DNA of 64,000 nt from Pseudomonas fluorescens (GCF_000967965.1 NZ_LACC01000013.1:1-64000), one strand, 5' to 3'; shown: positions 46,529-58,191, counted from the first letter of the stretch. Numbers and translations: made by a program. The notes: generated from the letters alone by a model not told the origin.

Positions 46529-47338
46529 ATGAGTGCCGATAACGCCTACGCGGTCGAGCTGAAGGGACTGTCCTTCAAGCGCGGTGCGCGCAGCATTTTC
46601 AATAATGTCGATATCCGTATCCCGCGCGGCAAGGTCACCGGCATCATGGGGCCTTCCGGGTGTGGCAAGACCACGCTCTTGCGTCTGATGGGCGCCCAGT
46701 TGCGGCCCACCAAGGGCGAAGTCTGGGTCAACGGTCAGAACCTGCCGAAGCTGTCGCGCAGCGACCTGTTCGATGCGCGCAAGCATATGGGCGTGCTGTT
46801 TCAGAGCGGCGCACTGTTTACCGACCTCGATGTTTTCGAGAACGTCGCGTTTCCGCTACGGGTTCATACGCAACTGCCGGAAGAGATGATCCGCGACATC
46901 GTTCTGCTCAAACTGCAGGCCGTGGGCTTGCGCGGAGCCATCGAACTGATGCCCGACGAGCTTTCCGGCGGCATGAAACGCCGTGTTGCGCTGGCTCGGG
47001 CGATTGCGCTCGACCCGCAGATCCTCATGTACGACGAGCCCTTTGTCGGCCAGGACCCCATCGCAATGGGCGTTCTGGTGCGGCTCATCCGGTTGCTCAA
47101 CGATGCGCTGGGCATCACCAGCATCGTGGTATCCCACGACCTGGCCGAGACCGCGAGCATTGCCGATTACATTTATGTGGTGGGCGATGGTCAGGTGTTG
47201 GGGCAGGGTACGCCGGACGAATTGATGAACTCGGATGAACCGCGCATTCGCCAGTTCATGACCGGTGAACCCGACGGCCCGGTTCCGTACCACTTTCCAG
47301 CGACGGATTACCGCGCAGATCTTCTGGGGAAGCGCTGA
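46529..47338 (+). CDS. mlaF: Phospholipid ABC transporter ATP-binding protein MlaF
   Basis: A 269-residue ATPase of the Mla pathway, which maintains outer-membrane lipid asymmetry. Walker [10 protein letters not shown] is at 41-49, the Q-loop [12 protein letters not shown] near 89, the signature [15 protein letters not shown] starts at 145, and Walker [15 protein letters not shown] lies near 165. The C-terminal extension is typical of MlaF, whose tail contacts the partner subunit. It has an AAGGAG ribosome site and opens a five-gene operon. Confidence 0.96.
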   Translation: MSADNAYAVELKGLSFKRGARSIFNNVDIRIPRGKVTGIMGPSGCGKTTLLRLMGAQLRPTKGEVWVNGQNLPKLSRSDLFDARKHMGVLFQSGALFTDLDVFENVAFPLRVHTQLPEEMIRDIVLLKLQAVGLRGAIELMPDELSGGMKRRVALARAIALDPQILMYDEPFVGQDPIAMGVLVRLIRLLNDALGITSIVVSHDLAETASIADYIYVVGDGQVLGQGTPDELMNSDEPRIRQFMTGEPDGPVPYHFPATDYRADLLGKR

Positions 47339-48135
47339 TGCGCAGAATTTCATTGATAGAACGCGTTCGTCGCTTCGGCCAGGCCGGCATCGATGTGTTG
47401 GCGGTGTTCGGGCGTTCGAGCTTGTTCCTGTTCCATGCCTTGCTTGGTCGGGGCGGCATCGGTGGCGGTTTCGGGCTGCTGGTCAAGCAGTTGCATTCGG
47501 TGGGCGTGATGTCCCTGGTGATCATCGTGGTCTCCGGGGTGTTCATCGGCATGGTGCTGGCGCTGCAGGGCTTCAACATTCTTTCCAGCTATGGTTCAGA
47601 ACAGGCTGTCGGGCAGATGGTTGCCCTGACGCTGCTGCGTGAACTTGGGCCGGTGGTGACCGCCTTGCTGTTCGCCGGGCGCGCAGGTTCGGCGTTGACC
47701 GCCGAAATCGGCAACATGAAGTCCACCGAGCAGTTGTCCAGCCTGGAAATGATCGGGGTCGACCCGCTCAAGTACATCATCGCGCCACGCTTGTGGGCCG
47801 GTTTCATTTCCCTGCCGGTGCTGGCGATGATTTTCAGCGTGGTGGGGATCTGGGGCGGCTCGTGGGTGGCGGTCGACTGGCTGGGAGTCTACGAAGGTTC
47901 CTACTGGTCGAACATGCAGAACAGTGTGACGTTCACCGATGACGTGCTCAACGGGATCGTCAAAAGCATTGTCTTTGCCTTTGTGGTGACCTGGATCGCC
48001 GTATTCCAAGGCTATGACTGCGAACCCACTTCCGAGGGGATCAGTCGTGCCACTACCAAGACCGTTGTGTATGCCTCGTTGGCAGTACTCGGCCTGGACT
48101 TTATTCTGACCGCCTTGATGTTTGGAGATTTCTGA
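47338..48135 (+). CDS. mlaE: Phospholipid ABC transporter permease MlaE
   Basis: A 265-residue MlaE/YrbE permease with five or six helices. The MlaE signature [42 protein letters not shown] is present, with coupling-helix residues [21 protein letters not shown] near 121. It forms the channel dimer of MlaFEDB. Its ATG overlaps the mlaF stop. Confidence 0.96.
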   Translation: MRRISLIERVRRFGQAGIDVLAVFGRSSLFLFHALLGRGGIGGGFGLLVKQLHSVGVMSLVIIVVSGVFIGMVLALQGFNILSSYGSEQAVGQMVALTLLRELGPVVTALLFAGRAGSALTAEIGNMKSTEQLSSLEMIGVDPLKYIIAPRLWAGFISLPVLAMIFSVVGIWGGSWVAVDWLGVYEGSYWSNMQNSVTFTDDVLNGIVKSIVFAFVVTWIAVFQGYDCEPTSEGISRATTKTVVYASLAVLGLDFILTALMFGDF

Positions 48136-48602
48136 TGCAAAACCGCACCCTGGAAATCGGTGTCGGCCTTTTCTTGCTGGCTGGCATCCTGGCTTTGCTC
48201 CTGTTGGCGTTGCGGGTCAGTGGCCTGTCCCCGACTCCGAGCACCGACACATATAAACTTTACGCCTACTTCGACAATATCGCCGGTTTGACGGTCAGAG
48301 CAAAGGTGACCATGGCCGGTGTGACCATCGGCAAGGTCACGGCCATCGATCTGGATCGCGACAGTTTCACCGGTCGGGTGACCATGCAGCTGGAAAAACG
48401 CATCGATAATCTGCCGGCGGACTCCACTGCATCTATCCTGACTGCTGGCCTGTTGGGCGAGAAGTACATCGGTATCAGCGTGGGCGGGGAAGACACCCTG
48501 CTCAAGGATGGTGGAACCATCCATGACACGCAGTCATCGCTGGTGCTCGAAGACCTGATCGGTAAATTCCTGCTCAATACCGTTAGCAAAGAAGCTAAAT
48601 GA
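48135..48602 (+). CDS. mlaD: Outer membrane lipid asymmetry protein MlaD (MCE domain)
   Basis: A 155-residue protein with one N-terminal membrane helix (FLLAGILALLLLALRV) and an MCE domain (about 40-118) containing AYFDNIAGLTVRAKVTMAGVTIGKVTAI and ASILTAGLLGEKYIGIS. It forms the hexameric lipid-binding ring on MlaE. Its ATG overlaps the mlaE stop. Confidence 0.95.
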   Translation: MQNRTLEIGVGLFLLAGILALLLLALRVSGLSPTPSTDTYKLYAYFDNIAGLTVRAKVTMAGVTIGKVTAIDLDRDSFTGRVTMQLEKRIDNLPADSTASILTAGLLGEKYIGISVGGEDTLLKDGGTIHDTQSSLVLEDLIGKFLLNTVSKEAK

Positions 48603-48613
48603 GGAACAGTTAA

Positions 48614-49267
48614 ATGATCTCTACCTTGCGACGTGGCCTGTTGGTAATGCTCGCGGTGTTTCCGTTGGTGTCCCATGCCGTAGCGGCGCCTTCGGCGCAC
48701 GATCTGGTGCAGGACACAACCAACCGTATGCTCGCGGACCTGGCGGCAAACAAAGAGAAGTACAAGCAGGACCCGCAGGACTTCTATACGGCGCTGGACA
48801 ACATCGTCGGGCCGGTTGTGGATGCCGAGGGTATTTCCAAGAGCATCATGACGGTCAAATACTCGAAGAAAGCTACGCCTGCGCAGATGAAAACCTTCGA
48901 AGTAAACTTCAAGAAGGGCCTGTTCCAGTTCTATGGCAATGCCTTGCTTGAGTACAACAACCAGGGCATCACCGTTGAACCGGCCAAAGACGAGTCGGGC
49001 GACCGTACCAGCGTTGGCATGACCGTCAAGGGCAGCAGCGGCGCGATCTACCCAGTGTCCTACACGCTGGAAAAGATCAACGGCGAGTGGAAACTGCGTA
49101 ACGTCATCATCAACGGCATCAACATTGGCAAGCTGTTCCGCGATCAGTTCGCCGATGCGATGCAGCGCAATGGCAACGACCTGGACAAGACCATCAATGG
49201 TTGGGCCGGGGAAGTCGCCAAGGCCAAGGAAGCCACCGACAAGAAGCCAGAGCAGTCAGCCCAATGA
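48614..49267 (+). CDS. mlaC: Periplasmic phospholipid-binding protein MlaC
   Basis: A 217-residue Tol_Tol_Ttg2/MlaC protein. The signal peptide ends near 25 (HAVAA). The mature part has YTALDNIVGPVVDAEGISKSIM, QFYGNALLEYNNQGITVEPAKD, and the C-terminal block VIINGINIGKLFRDQFADAM, all conserved in the lipid-carrying NTF2-like fold. It shuttles phospholipid between MlaA and MlaFEDB. It has a GAGGAACAG ribosome site and overlaps mlaB by four bases (ATGA). Confidence 0.95.
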   Translation: MISTLRRGLLVMLAVFPLVSHAVAAPSAHDLVQDTTNRMLADLAANKEKYKQDPQDFYTALDNIVGPVVDAEGISKSIMTVKYSKKATPAQMKTFEVNFKKGLFQFYGNALLEYNNQGITVEPAKDESGDRTSVGMTVKGSSGAIYPVSYTLEKINGEWKLRNVIINGINIGKLFRDQFADAMQRNGNDLDKTINGWAGEVAKAKEATDKKPEQSAQ

Positions 49268-49569
49268 GTGAGTCGGCAGTCCAGATGGACGAAGCGGGCG
49301 AGCTGCGACTCAGTGGTGTGCTGGATTACCGCACCGGCCCTGGCCTGCGCGAGCAGGGCAAGGCGCTGATCAAGGCCAGCAAGGCTGCGGCGCTGGTGGT
49401 CGATTGCTCGGCGGTGACCAAGTCCAGCAGTGTCGGTTTGTCGTTGCTGCTGTGCTTTATCCGCGATGCACAGGCGGCCGGCAAGGCCCTGAGCATCCAC
49501 GGGATGCCGGAAGACATGCGTGAAATCGCTCAGGTCAGTGAGCTGACCGAGCTGTTGGCGCATCCCTAA
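49264..49569 (+). CDS. mlaB: STAS-domain protein MlaB
   Basis: A 101-residue single STAS domain: LSGVLDYRTGPGLREQGKALI, ALVVDCSAVTKSSSVGLSLLLCFIRDAQAAGKALSIHGMPEDMREIAQ. MlaB binds MlaF and supports assembly of the complex. It overlaps mlaC and is the last gene of the mla operon before a terminator. Confidence 0.92.
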   Translation: MSESAVQMDEAGELRLSGVLDYRTGPGLREQGKALIKASKAAALVVDCSAVTKSSSVGLSLLLCFIRDAQAAGKALSIHGMPEDMREIAQVSELTELLAHP

Positions 49570-49584
49570 CCCGCATCTATGAAC

Positions 49585-49637
49585 AAGCCCCCCGTCCGAG
49601 TCCTGCTTGGCGGGGTTCGCAGGCGCGGGGCTTTTTT
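49585..49637 (+). terminator. Rho-independent terminator after mlaB
   Basis: AAGCCCC and GGGGCTT form the stem base, with an inner GC-rich loop, followed by TTTTTG. It separates the mla operon from ibaG-murA. Confidence 0.75.
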
Positions 49638-49683
49638 GTATGATGTCCGACCCGCGCGCACAGGGCGCCGATTGAGGTTGAGC

Positions 49684-51211
<1,528 letters not shown>

Positions 51212-51223
51212 TACCTGCTGCAT

Positions 51224-51276
51224 GGGCATAAGGACATGCCCGTTGATTTGTTGAAGTCGAGCCGTTTTCGGCTCGA
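51224..51276 (+). other. Two small hairpins between murA and hisG
   Basis: GGGCAT-AAGGAC-ATGCCC (51224-51241) and TCGAGCCG-TTTT-CGGCTCGA (51257-51276) are stems of 6 and 8 bp. Neither is followed by a T-tract. No histidine-rich leader peptide is visible, so a classical his attenuator is not supported. Confidence 0.5.
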
Positions 51277-51336
51277 TGTGTGTCCGGCGCCATTTGCGAC
51301 CGGGCATGAGTACCTTGATAAGGACTGACGTTTCCC

Positions 51337-51972
51337 ATGTTGACCATCGCACTGTCCAAGGGCCGCATCCTTGACGACACCCTGCCGCTTCTGGCTGAAG
51401 CGGGCATCGTGCCGACCGAGAATCCGGACAAGAGCCGCAAGCTGATCATTCCCACGACCCAGGAAGATGTACGCCTGCTGATCGTGCGTGCTACCGATGT
51501 GCCGACCTATGTCGAACATGGTGCTGCCGACCTCGGTGTCGCCGGTAAAGATGTGCTGATGGAATATGGCGGCCAGGGCCTGTACGAGCCACTGGACCTG
51601 CAAATTGCCCAGTGCAAGTTGATGACGGCCGGCAAGGTCGGTGCGGTCGAGCCCAAGGGTCGCCTGCGCATCGCCACCAAGTTCGTCAACGTTGCCAAGC
51701 GTTATTACGCCGAACAGGGTCGTCAGGTCGACATCATCAAGCTGTACGGCTCGATGGAGCTGGCACCGCTGATCGGCCTTGCCGACAAGATCATCGACGT
51801 GGTCGACACCGGTAACACGCTGCGGGCCAACGGCCTGGAGCCACAGGATTTCATTGCTGCCATCAGCTCCCGGCTGATCGTCAACAAAGCTTCGATGAAG
51901 ATGCAGCACGCCCGTATCCAGGCGTTGATCGACACCTTGCGCAAGGCAGTGGAGTCTCGACACCGCGGCTGA
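51337..51972 (+). CDS. hisG: ATP phosphoribosyltransferase, short form HisG
   Basis: A 211-residue short HisG (HisG-S), which catalyses the first step of histidine synthesis together with the regulatory subunit HisZ, not in this window. [43 protein letters not shown] and the PRPP loop-like [37 protein letters not shown] are typical. The length lacks the C-terminal regulatory ACT-like domain, as expected for the HisGS type. Confidence 0.96.
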   Translation: MLTIALSKGRILDDTLPLLAEAGIVPTENPDKSRKLIIPTTQEDVRLLIVRATDVPTYVEHGAADLGVAGKDVLMEYGGQGLYEPLDLQIAQCKLMTAGKVGAVEPKGRLRIATKFVNVAKRYYAEQGRQVDIIKLYGSMELAPLIGLADKIIDVVDTGNTLRANGLEPQDFIAAISSRLIVNKASMKMQHARIQALIDTLRKAVESRHRG

Positions 51973-51979
51973 TTCACCT

Positions 51980-52075
51980 GCGCGACGTTAAGTCGCGCCC
52001 GTCTATCCGCCTCATAGCCAGAATTCTCAGGTGCCCAAGCGGAAACGACTGCTAAGTTAGGGCGCCTGAGTTTTT
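51980..52075 (+). terminator. Hairpin and rho-independent terminator between hisG and hisD
   Basis: GCGCGAC-GTTAA-GTCGCGC (51980-51998) is followed by CTCAGGTGCCC (52026-52036) pairing with GGGCGCCTGAG (52060-52070), then TTTTT. The second stem has one G-T mismatch and a 23-base loop. Efficient termination here would uncouple hisDC from hisG. Confidence 0.8.
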
Positions 52076-52098
52076 GCCATTCCTATGAGGCTCTCGCT

Positions 52099-53436
52099 AT
52101 GACCGCACCGACTGCAATTCGCCGACTCAACGCTGCTGACCCGGATTTCGCGCATCATCTGGATCATCTGCTGAGCTGGGAAAGTGTGTCTGACGACTCG
52201 GTCAATCAGCGGGTGCTGGACATCATCAAGGCCGTGCGTGAGCGTGGCGACGCGGCACTGGTGGACTTTACCCGCCAGTTCGACGGCCTGGACGTGAAGT
52301 CCATGGCCGACCTGATCCTGCCGCGCGAGCGTCTGGAACTGGCGCTCACCCGCATCTCCGTGCCTCAGCGTGAAGCCCTGGAAGTCGCTGCGGCTCGTGT
52401 GCGCAGCTACCACGAAAAACAGAAGCAGGATTCCTGGAGCTACACCGAGGCCGACGGCACCGTGCTGGGCCAGAAAGTCACGCCGCTGGATCGCGCCGGT
52501 CTATATGTGCCAGGCGGCAAGGCATCGTACCCGTCGTCGGTATTGATGAACGCGATTCCGGCCAAGGTCGCCGGCGTCACCGAAGTGGTCATGGTGGTAC
52601 CGACCCCGCGGGGTGAAATCAACGAGCTGGTGCTGGCCGCTGCTTGCATCGCCGGTGTCGACCGCGTGTTCACCATCGGTGGCGCTCAAGCCGTTGCTGC
52701 GTTGGCTTACGGCACCGAAAGCGTGCCGAAGGTCGACAAGGTCGTCGGTCCGGGCAACATTTATGTCGCCACCGCCAAGCGCCACGTGTTTGGCCAGGTC
52801 GGTATCGATATGATCGCCGGTCCCTCCGAGATCCTCGTGGTGTGCGACGGCCAGACCGATCCGGACTGGATCGCCATGGACCTGTTCTCCCAGGCCGAGC
52901 ACGACGAAGACGCCCAGGCGATTCTTGTCAGCCCCGACGCCGAGTTCCTCGACAAGGTCGCCGCCAGCATCGCCAAGCTGATGCCGACCATGGAGCGCGC
53001 CGCGATCATCGAAACCTCGATCAATGGCCGTGGTGCACTGATCAAGGTTCGCGACATGGAGCAAGCCATCGAAGTGGCCAACCGCATCGCGCCGGAGCAC
53101 CTCGAATTGTCCGTTGCCGATCCACAGGCCTGGCTGCCGAAAATCCGCCACGCCGGCGCGATCTTCATGGGGCGTCACACTTCCGAAGCCCTGGGCGACT
53201 ACTGCGCAGGTCCTAACCACGTATTGCCGACTTCCGGTACTGCGCGCTTCTCTTCGCCGCTGGGTGTGTACGACTTCCAGAAGCGTTCGTCGATCATCTT
53301 CTGCTCTGAGCAGGGCGCGTCCGTACTGGGCAAGACCGCTTCCGTGCTGGCCCGTGGCGAGTCGCTGACCGCCCACGCTCGCAGTGCCGAATATCGCATC
53401 GTTGACGAGCTCTTTAATGAAGAGCAGGGGGAGTGA
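52099..53436 (+). CDS. hisD: Histidinol dehydrogenase HisD
   Basis: A 445-residue zinc enzyme converting histidinol to histidine in two NAD-dependent oxidations. [23 protein letters not shown] near 127, [24 protein letters not shown] near 200, [14 protein letters not shown] near 268 (Zn-binding Q/H) and APEHLELSV near 335, with [20 protein letters not shown] near 378, are the family signatures. It is followed two bases after its stop by hisC. Confidence 0.97.
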   Translation: MTAPTAIRRLNAADPDFAHHLDHLLSWESVSDDSVNQRVLDIIKAVRERGDAALVDFTRQFDGLDVKSMADLILPRERLELALTRISVPQREALEVAAARVRSYHEKQKQDSWSYTEADGTVLGQKVTPLDRAGLYVPGGKASYPSSVLMNAIPAKVAGVTEVVMVVPTPRGEINELVLAAACIAGVDRVFTIGGAQAVAALAYGTESVPKVDKVVGPGNIYVATAKRHVFGQVGIDMIAGPSEILVVCDGQTDPDWIAMDLFSQAEHDEDAQAILVSPDAEFLDKVAASIAKLMPTMERAAIIETSINGRGALIKVRDMEQAIEVANRIAPEHLELSVADPQAWLPKIRHAGAIFMGRHTSEALGDYCAGPNHVLPTSGTARFSSPLGVYDFQKRSSIIFCSEQGASVLGKTASVLARGESLTAHARSAEYRIVDELFNEEQGE

Positions 53437-53438
53437 GC

Positions 53439-54491
53439 ATGAGTAAATTCTGGAGCCCGTTCGTCAAGAATCTGGTGCCTTACGTGCCGGGCGAACAGCC
53501 GAAACTGGCGAAACTGGTGAAGCTCAACACCAACGAAAACCCGTACGGTCCATCGCCGAAAGCCTTGGCTGCGATGCAAACCGAACTCAATGACAATCTG
53601 CGCCTGTACCCGGACCCGAACAGCGACCTGCTCAAGCAAGCCGTTGCCAGGTACTACGGCGTACAGAGCAATCAGGTGTTCCTCGGCAACGGTTCCGATG
53701 AAGTGCTGGCGCACATCTTCCACGGTTTGCTGCAGCACGATCAGCCGCTGCTGTTCCCGGACATCAGCTACAGCTTTTACCCGGTCTACTGCGGGTTGTA
53801 CGGCATCACCTTCGACGCGGTGCCGCTGGACGAGCAATTCCAGATCAACCCGGCGGACTACGCCAAACCGAACGGCGGGATCATCTTCCCTAACCCGAAC
53901 GCACCGACCGGCTGCCTGTTGGCGCTGGAGGCGGTGGAGCAGATTCTCAAGGCCAGCCCGGATTCGGTGGTGGTGGTCGACGAGGCCTACATCGACTTCG
54001 GCGGCGAGACGGCAATCACCCTGGTGGACCGCTATCCGAACCTGCTGGTGACCCAGACCCTGTCCAAGTCCCGTTCCCTGGCCGGTCTGCGGGTAGGCCT
54101 GGCGGTGGGGCATCCGGACCTGATCGAGGCGCTGGAGCGGATCAAGAACAGCTTCAACTCCTATCCGCTGGATCGTATGGCGAATGTCGGCGCTGCCGCA
54201 GCGTTCGACGATCGCGAGTATTTCGACAAGACCTGCGCGTTGGTGATCGAGAATCGCGAGAAGGTCGTTGCACAGCTAAAGGAGAAGGGTTTTGAAGTGC
54301 TGCCATCGGCGGCGAACTTCATTTTCGCCCGTCACCCCCAGCACGATGCGGCGGGGCTTGCGGCGAAGTTGCGCGAGCAAGGCGTGATCGTCCGGCACTT
54401 CAAGCAGGAGCGGATCGCCCAGTTCCTGCGGATCTCCATCGGCACGCCAGAGCAGAATCAGGCGCTGATCGACGGCCTCGGCGACCTGTAA
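53439..54491 (+). CDS. hisC: Histidinol-phosphate aminotransferase HisC
   Basis: A 350-residue PLP-dependent fold-type I aminotransferase. [12 protein letters not shown] at 29-40 binds substrate, PNPNAPTG at 151-158 is the cofactor loop, DEAYIDF at 181-187 has the PLP Asp, and K210 in [13 protein letters not shown] is the Schiff-base lysine. It transaminates imidazole-acetol phosphate in histidine synthesis. ATG 53439 is preferred over GTG 53433, as GGGGGAG lies at the right distance. Confidence 0.95.
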   Translation: MSKFWSPFVKNLVPYVPGEQPKLAKLVKLNTNENPYGPSPKALAAMQTELNDNLRLYPDPNSDLLKQAVARYYGVQSNQVFLGNGSDEVLAHIFHGLLQHDQPLLFPDISYSFYPVYCGLYGITFDAVPLDEQFQINPADYAKPNGGIIFPNPNAPTGCLLALEAVEQILKASPDSVVVVDEAYIDFGGETAITLVDRYPNLLVTQTLSKSRSLAGLRVGLAVGHPDLIEALERIKNSFNSYPLDRMANVGAAAAFDDREYFDKTCALVIENREKVVAQLKEKGFEVLPSAANFIFARHPQHDAAGLAAKLREQGVIVRHFKQERIAQFLRISIGTPEQNQALIDGLGDL

Positions 54492-54503
54492 ACCACCGCT
54501 GCC

Positions 54504-54538
54504 CCCTGTAGGCGCGAGCAAGCTCGCTCCTACAAGGG
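54504..54538. repeat. REP-like palindrome between convergent hisC and algW
   Basis: CCCTGTAGG-GCGAG-CAAG-CTCGC-CCTACAAGGG forms an imperfect 15-bp stem. It lies between two gene 3' ends and can serve as a two-way terminator. Confidence 0.8.
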
Positions 54539-54552
54539 TTTGTATTAGCCGC

Positions 54553-55713
54553 TTACTCTTCTTCTTTATCCTTGACCGGAGCCGGCGGTGGGCGCAGGCC
54601 GACTTCCGCCGTCAGTTTGAGCTCCTTGCCGTTGCGCATCACCTGGATCGCGACCTTGTCGGTCGGCTTGATCCGCGCCACCTGATTCATCGAGCGACGG
54701 CCATCACCGGCCGGTTCGCCATCGATGGAAAGAATCACATCACCCAGTTGCAGGCCGGCCTTCTGTGCCGGACCATCGCGGAAAATCCCCGCCACGACAA
54801 TGCCAGGGCGTCCGGACAAACCGAACGACTCGGCCAGTTCCTGGGTCAGCGGCTGCACTTCGATACCCAGCCAGCCACGAATCACCTGGCCGTGCTCGAT
54901 GATCGACTTCATCACTTCCATCGCCAGCTTCACCGGGATCGCGAAACCAATGCCCTGGGAGCCCCCGGACTTGGAAAAGATTGCCGTGTTGATGCCGGTC
55001 AGGTTGCCGATGGCATCCACCAGCGCACCACCTGAGTTGCCGGGGTTGATCGCCGCATCGGTCTGGATGAAGTCTTCGTAGTTGTTCAGGCCCAGTTGGT
55101 TGCGCCCGGTGGCGCTGATGATGCCCATGGTCACAGTCTGGCCGACGCCGAACGGGTTGCCGATGGCCAATGCAACGTCGCCGATGCGGATGTTGTCGGA
55201 ACGCCCCACGGTGATCGATGGCAGGTTTTTCAGGTCGATTTTCAGAACCGCGAGGTCAGTCTCCGGGTCGCTGCCGATCACCCGTGCCAGGGTTTCCCGG
55301 CCGTCCTTGAGGGCCACCACGATCTGGTCGGCACCGCTGGTCACGTGGTTGTTGGTCAGGATGTAGCCTTCCGGGCTCATGATCACGCCGGAACCGAGGC
55401 TCGACTCCATACGTTTCTGCTTGGGCGAATTATCGCCGAAGAAGCGACGGAACTGCGGATCTTCGAACAACGGATGGTTGGGTTTGTTGATGACTTTGGT
55501 GGTGTACAGGTTCACCACCGACGGCGCCGCGGTGGATACCGCTTCGGCATAAGACACCGGGCCCTGCTGCATGCTGGTGGTTTGCGGCGCTTGTTGCAGA
55601 TTGACGTCGAGGCTCGGGAGCCCGACCCACTGCGGGTAACGCTGGATTATCAAAAGAGCGACAAGCACGCCGGCCAACAGCGGCCAGCCGGAAAAACGCA
55701 GCGCCTTGAGCAT
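54553..55713 (-). CDS. algW: Periplasmic serine protease AlgW (DegS family)
   Basis: A 386-residue HtrA-type protease tethered by one N-terminal helix (about 10-24). The catalytic triad is H123 in TNNHVTSG, D153 in ETDLAVLKI and S227 in NPGNSGGALV. A single PDZ domain (about 275-365) with GWLGIEVQPLTQELAESFGL follows, then a short charged tail. In pseudomonads AlgW senses misfolded outer-membrane proteins and begins cleavage of MucA, releasing the alginate sigma factor AlgU. The one PDZ domain separates it from MucD. Location after hisC matches P. aeruginosa. Confidence 0.94.
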   Translation of the reverse strand: MLKALRFSGWPLLAGVLVALLIIQRYPQWVGLPSLDVNLQQAPQTTSMQQGPVSYAEAVSTAAPSVVNLYTTKVINKPNHPLFEDPQFRRFFGDNSPKQKRMESSLGSGVIMSPEGYILTNNHVTSGADQIVVALKDGRETLARVIGSDPETDLAVLKIDLKNLPSITVGRSDNIRIGDVALAIGNPFGVGQTVTMGIISATGRNQLGLNNYEDFIQTDAAINPGNSGGALVDAIGNLTGINTAIFSKSGGSQGIGFAIPVKLAMEVMKSIIEHGQVIRGWLGIEVQPLTQELAESFGLSGRPGIVVAGIFRDGPAQKAGLQLGDVILSIDGEPAGDGRRSMNQVARIKPTDKVAIQVMRNGKELKLTAEVGLRPPPAPVKDKEEE

Positions 55714-55816
55714 TAAGCAGTTCCTGAGAGAGTTGCAGGCGGTATGAGACCGCTCATAATGACGCGCATTATACGAGGCCGCACGCGCCTCTGAACGGGA
55801 TATTTAGGAGTCTTTT

Positions 55817-56575
55817 ATGGCCGTCGCCCTGTGCACCCTGGTCGAAGAAGCCGACCGCTACCTCAACAGCGCCAGAATCGCTGATTACTGCCCCAACGGC
55901 CTGCAGGTCGAGGGGCGGCCGCAAGTGATGCGCATTGTCAGCGGCGTCACCGCCAGCCAGGCCTTGCTCGATGCGGCCGTGGAAGCCAATGCCGACCTGG
56001 TGTTGGTGCATCACGGCTACTTCTGGAAAGGCGAGAACCCGTGCATCACCGGCATGAAGCAGCGCCGCTTGAAGACCCTGCTCAAGCACGATATCAGCCT
56101 GTTGTCCTATCACCTGCCGCTGGACCTGCACCCGGACGTCGGCAATAACGTGCAGCTCGCACGGCAGCTCGACATCACCGTCGAAGGCCCACTGGACCCG
56201 GACAACCTGAAGATTGTCGGCCTGGTTGGCTCGCTGAATGAGCCGATGATGCCCCGGGATTTCGCTCGCCGCGTCCAGGAAGTGATGGGGCGTGAGCCGC
56301 TGTTGATCGAAGGCAATGCCATGATCCGCCGCGTCGGCTGGTGCACCGGTGGTGGCCAGGGTTACATCGATCAAGCCATTCTGGCAGGCGTCGATCTGTA
56401 CCTCAGCGGCGAGGCCTCCGAGCAAACCTTCCACAGCGCCCGGGAAAACGACATCAGCTTCATCGCCGCCGGTCACCATGCGACCGAGCGCTACGGCGTT
56501 CAGGCGCTGGGGGATTATCTGGCCCGTCGGTTTGCGCTGGAGCACATCTTCATCGATTGCCCGAATCCGATTTGA
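55817..56575 (+). CDS. Nif3-like dinuclear metal centre protein (YbgI family)
   Basis: A 252-residue Nif3/GTP cyclohydrolase I type 2-like protein. The di-metal ligands are visible in LVLVHHGYFWKGE near 60, LSYHLPLDLHPDVGNN near 95 and IAAGHHATERYGVQAL near 217. The family forms hexameric toroids whose physiological reaction is not established. It is divergent from algW, and a TTTAGGAG ribosome site precedes the ATG. Confidence 0.88.
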   Translation: MAVALCTLVEEADRYLNSARIADYCPNGLQVEGRPQVMRIVSGVTASQALLDAAVEANADLVLVHHGYFWKGENPCITGMKQRRLKTLLKHDISLLSYHLPLDLHPDVGNNVQLARQLDITVEGPLDPDNLKIVGLVGSLNEPMMPRDFARRVQEVMGREPLLIEGNAMIRRVGWCTGGGQGYIDQAILAGVDLYLSGEASEQTFHSARENDISFIAAGHHATERYGVQALGDYLARRFALEHIFIDCPNPI

Positions 56576-56594
56576 GGTACACCATCGATCAAAA

Positions 56595-56697
56595 TGTGGG
56601 AGCGGGCTTGCTCCGGGCGGCGTTCCGACGAAGGCGGCGTGTCATTCAACCTGATGCTGACTGATCCACCGCCTTCGCGAGCAAGCCCGCTCCCACA
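56595..56697. repeat. Inverted REP pair downstream of the Nif3-family gene
   Basis: TGTGGGAGCGGGCTTGCTC at 56595-56613 is matched perfectly in inverse at 56679-56697, with a second inner pair (CGAAGGCGG and CCGCCTTCG). The remaining 145 bp before cysD hold its promoter region. Confidence 0.88.
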
Positions 56698-56842
56698 AAG
56701 GGTCTGCGATGCCCAAACGGGCAGGCATATTCATATGCTCTTTCGATCTAGTTGGTGTCCTGATTAGAAGAGGTCGCTGTGCTAGGATCCCCGCTCGAAC
56801 ACGGCCCGCTGGCCGTTCATAAGAAAGCCTTCGTGAGTAGCC

Positions 56843-57760
56843 ATGGTCGACAAACTGACGCATCTGAAACAGCTGGAGGCGGAAAGCATCCACATCATCC
56901 GCGAGGTGGCCGCCGAGTTCGACAACCCGGTGATGCTGTACTCCATCGGTAAAGACTCCGCCGTGATGCTGCATCTGGCACGCAAGGCGTTCTTCCCGGG
57001 CAAGCTGCCGTTTCCGGTGATGCACGTCGACACTCGCTGGAAATTCAAGGAGATGTACAGCTTCCGCGACAAGATGGTCGCCGAGCTGGGCCTCGACCTG
57101 ATCACCCACGTCAACCCGGACGGCGTGGCGCAGGACATCAACCCGTTCACCCACGGCAGCGCCAAGCACACCGACATCATGAAGACCGAGGGCCTGAAGC
57201 AGGCACTCGACAAGTATGGTTTCGACGCAGCATTCGGCGGCGCCCGTCGCGATGAAGAGAAATCCCGCGCGAAAGAGCGAGTGTACTCGTTCCGCGACAG
57301 CAAGCACCGCTGGGATCCGAAAAACCAGCGTCCCGAGCTGTGGAACGTCTACAACGGCAAGGTCAACAAGGGCGAGTCGATCCGCGTCTTCCCGCTGTCG
57401 AACTGGACCGAGCTGGACATCTGGCAGTACATCTACCTTGAAGGCATCCCGATCGTTCCGCTGTACTTCGCCGCCGAGCGTGAAGTCATCGAGAAGAACG
57501 GCACGCTGATCATGATCGACGACGAGCGCATCCTCGAGCACCTGAGCGATGAAGACAAAGCGCGCATCGTCAAAAAGAAAGTGCGTTTCCGTACCCTTGG
57601 TTGCTACCCGTTGACGGGCGCGGTGGAGTCCGAGGCCGAAAGCCTCACGGACATCATTCAGGAAATGCTCCTGACGCGAACTTCCGAGCGCCAGGGCCGT
57701 GTCATCGACCACGATGGCGCCGGCTCGATGGAAGACAAAAAACGTCAGGGTTATTTCTAA
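56843..57760 (+). CDS. cysD: Sulfate adenylyltransferase subunit 2 CysD
   Basis: A 305-residue ATP pyrophosphatase-fold subunit that adenylates sulfate to APS together with the GTPase CysN. The PP-motif [17 protein letters not shown] is at 34-50. [20 protein letters not shown] near 57, [21 protein letters not shown] near 132 and [11 protein letters not shown] near 165 are conserved. The length is standard. In other pseudomonads cysNC follows almost directly; here a 450-bp insertion with its own gene separates them. Confidence 0.97.
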   Translation: MVDKLTHLKQLEAESIHIIREVAAEFDNPVMLYSIGKDSAVMLHLARKAFFPGKLPFPVMHVDTRWKFKEMYSFRDKMVAELGLDLITHVNPDGVAQDINPFTHGSAKHTDIMKTEGLKQALDKYGFDAAFGGARRDEEKSRAKERVYSFRDSKHRWDPKNQRPELWNVYNGKVNKGESIRVFPLSNWTELDIWQYIYLEGIPIVPLYFAAEREVIEKNGTLIMIDDERILEHLSDEDKARIVKKKVRFRTLGCYPLTGAVESEAESLTDIIQEMLLTRTSERQGRVIDHDGAGSMEDKKRQGYF

Positions 57761-57771
57761 GAAGCAGTTGC

Positions 57772-57790
57772 AAGCTTCAAGCGGCAAGCT
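57772..57790. repeat. Left 19-bp inverted repeat of the cassette in the cys operon
   Basis: AAGCTTCAAGCGGCAAGCT begins 11 bp after the cysD stop. Its exact reverse complement lies at 58173-58191. Flanking bases extend the similarity to TGCAAG...GCAAGC. Confidence 0.9.
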
Positions 57791-57817
57791 GCAAGCGAAT
57801 CAAAAGCGGGTTTCGAA

Positions 57818-58159
57818 ATGGATTTCGAGAAACTGATTGTTTGGCAAAGAGCCAAAGCATTGGCAGTCAACCTCTACAAGGAACTGGCTGAGTGCAGTGA
57901 TCTGGCCTTTAGAAGTCAGATCACTCGTTCAGGGCTTTCGATTCCCAGCAATATTGCCGAGGGAATGGAACGTTTCACTGCAGAAGAAAAATGTCGGTTT
58001 CTGTCGATAGCTAAGGCCTCCTGCGGGGAGCTGCGGACACAGATAATCATTGGCAGTGAAATTGGTTACATCAGAGAACCGTTGGCGGCACTTTGGATTT
58101 CAGAATCTCGCGAGCTTTCAAAAATGCTTAGCGGGTTGATCAATAAAATTTCTGACTAG
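57818..58159 (+). CDS. Four-helix-bundle protein (S23/23S rRNA intervening-sequence family, Avd-like)
   Basis: A 113-residue, nearly all-helical protein starting [21 protein letters not shown]. The family hallmarks are KLIVWQRA near 5, [26 protein letters not shown] at 27-52, [19 protein letters not shown] near 58 and a C-terminal leucine-patterned helix. The nearest families are the S23 proteins encoded in spirochaete 23S rRNA intervening sequences and the Avd subunit of diversity-generating retroelements, both pentamers that bind nucleic acid. Their cellular role outside retroelements is unknown. The gene is visibly poorer in GC than its neighbours and uses ATA, AAA and GAA codons. It sits between cysD and cysNC inside a perfect inverted repeat, which suggests acquisition as a unit. 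The ribosome site is weak (AAGCGGG). Confidence 0.88.
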   Translation: MDFEKLIVWQRAKALAVNLYKELAECSDLAFRSQITRSGLSIPSNIAEGMERFTAEEKCRFLSIAKASCGELRTQIIIGSEIGYIREPLAALWISESRELSKMLSGLINKISD

Positions 58160-58172
58160 CTGTACGCCGACA

Positions 58173-58191
58173 AGCTTGCCGCTTGAAGCTT
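58173..58191. repeat. Right 19-bp inverted repeat of the cassette in the cys operon
   Basis: AGCTTGCCGCTTGAAGCTT is the exact reverse complement of 57772-57790. The adjoining ACAGCTTGGAGCTTGAA continues the same word pattern and supplies the GGAG in front of cysNC. Confidence 0.9.

Noticed and set aside
51212..51336. A histidine attenuator leader before hisG
   Set aside because: No short ORF with consecutive histidine codons is present, and the hairpins lack a T-tract.
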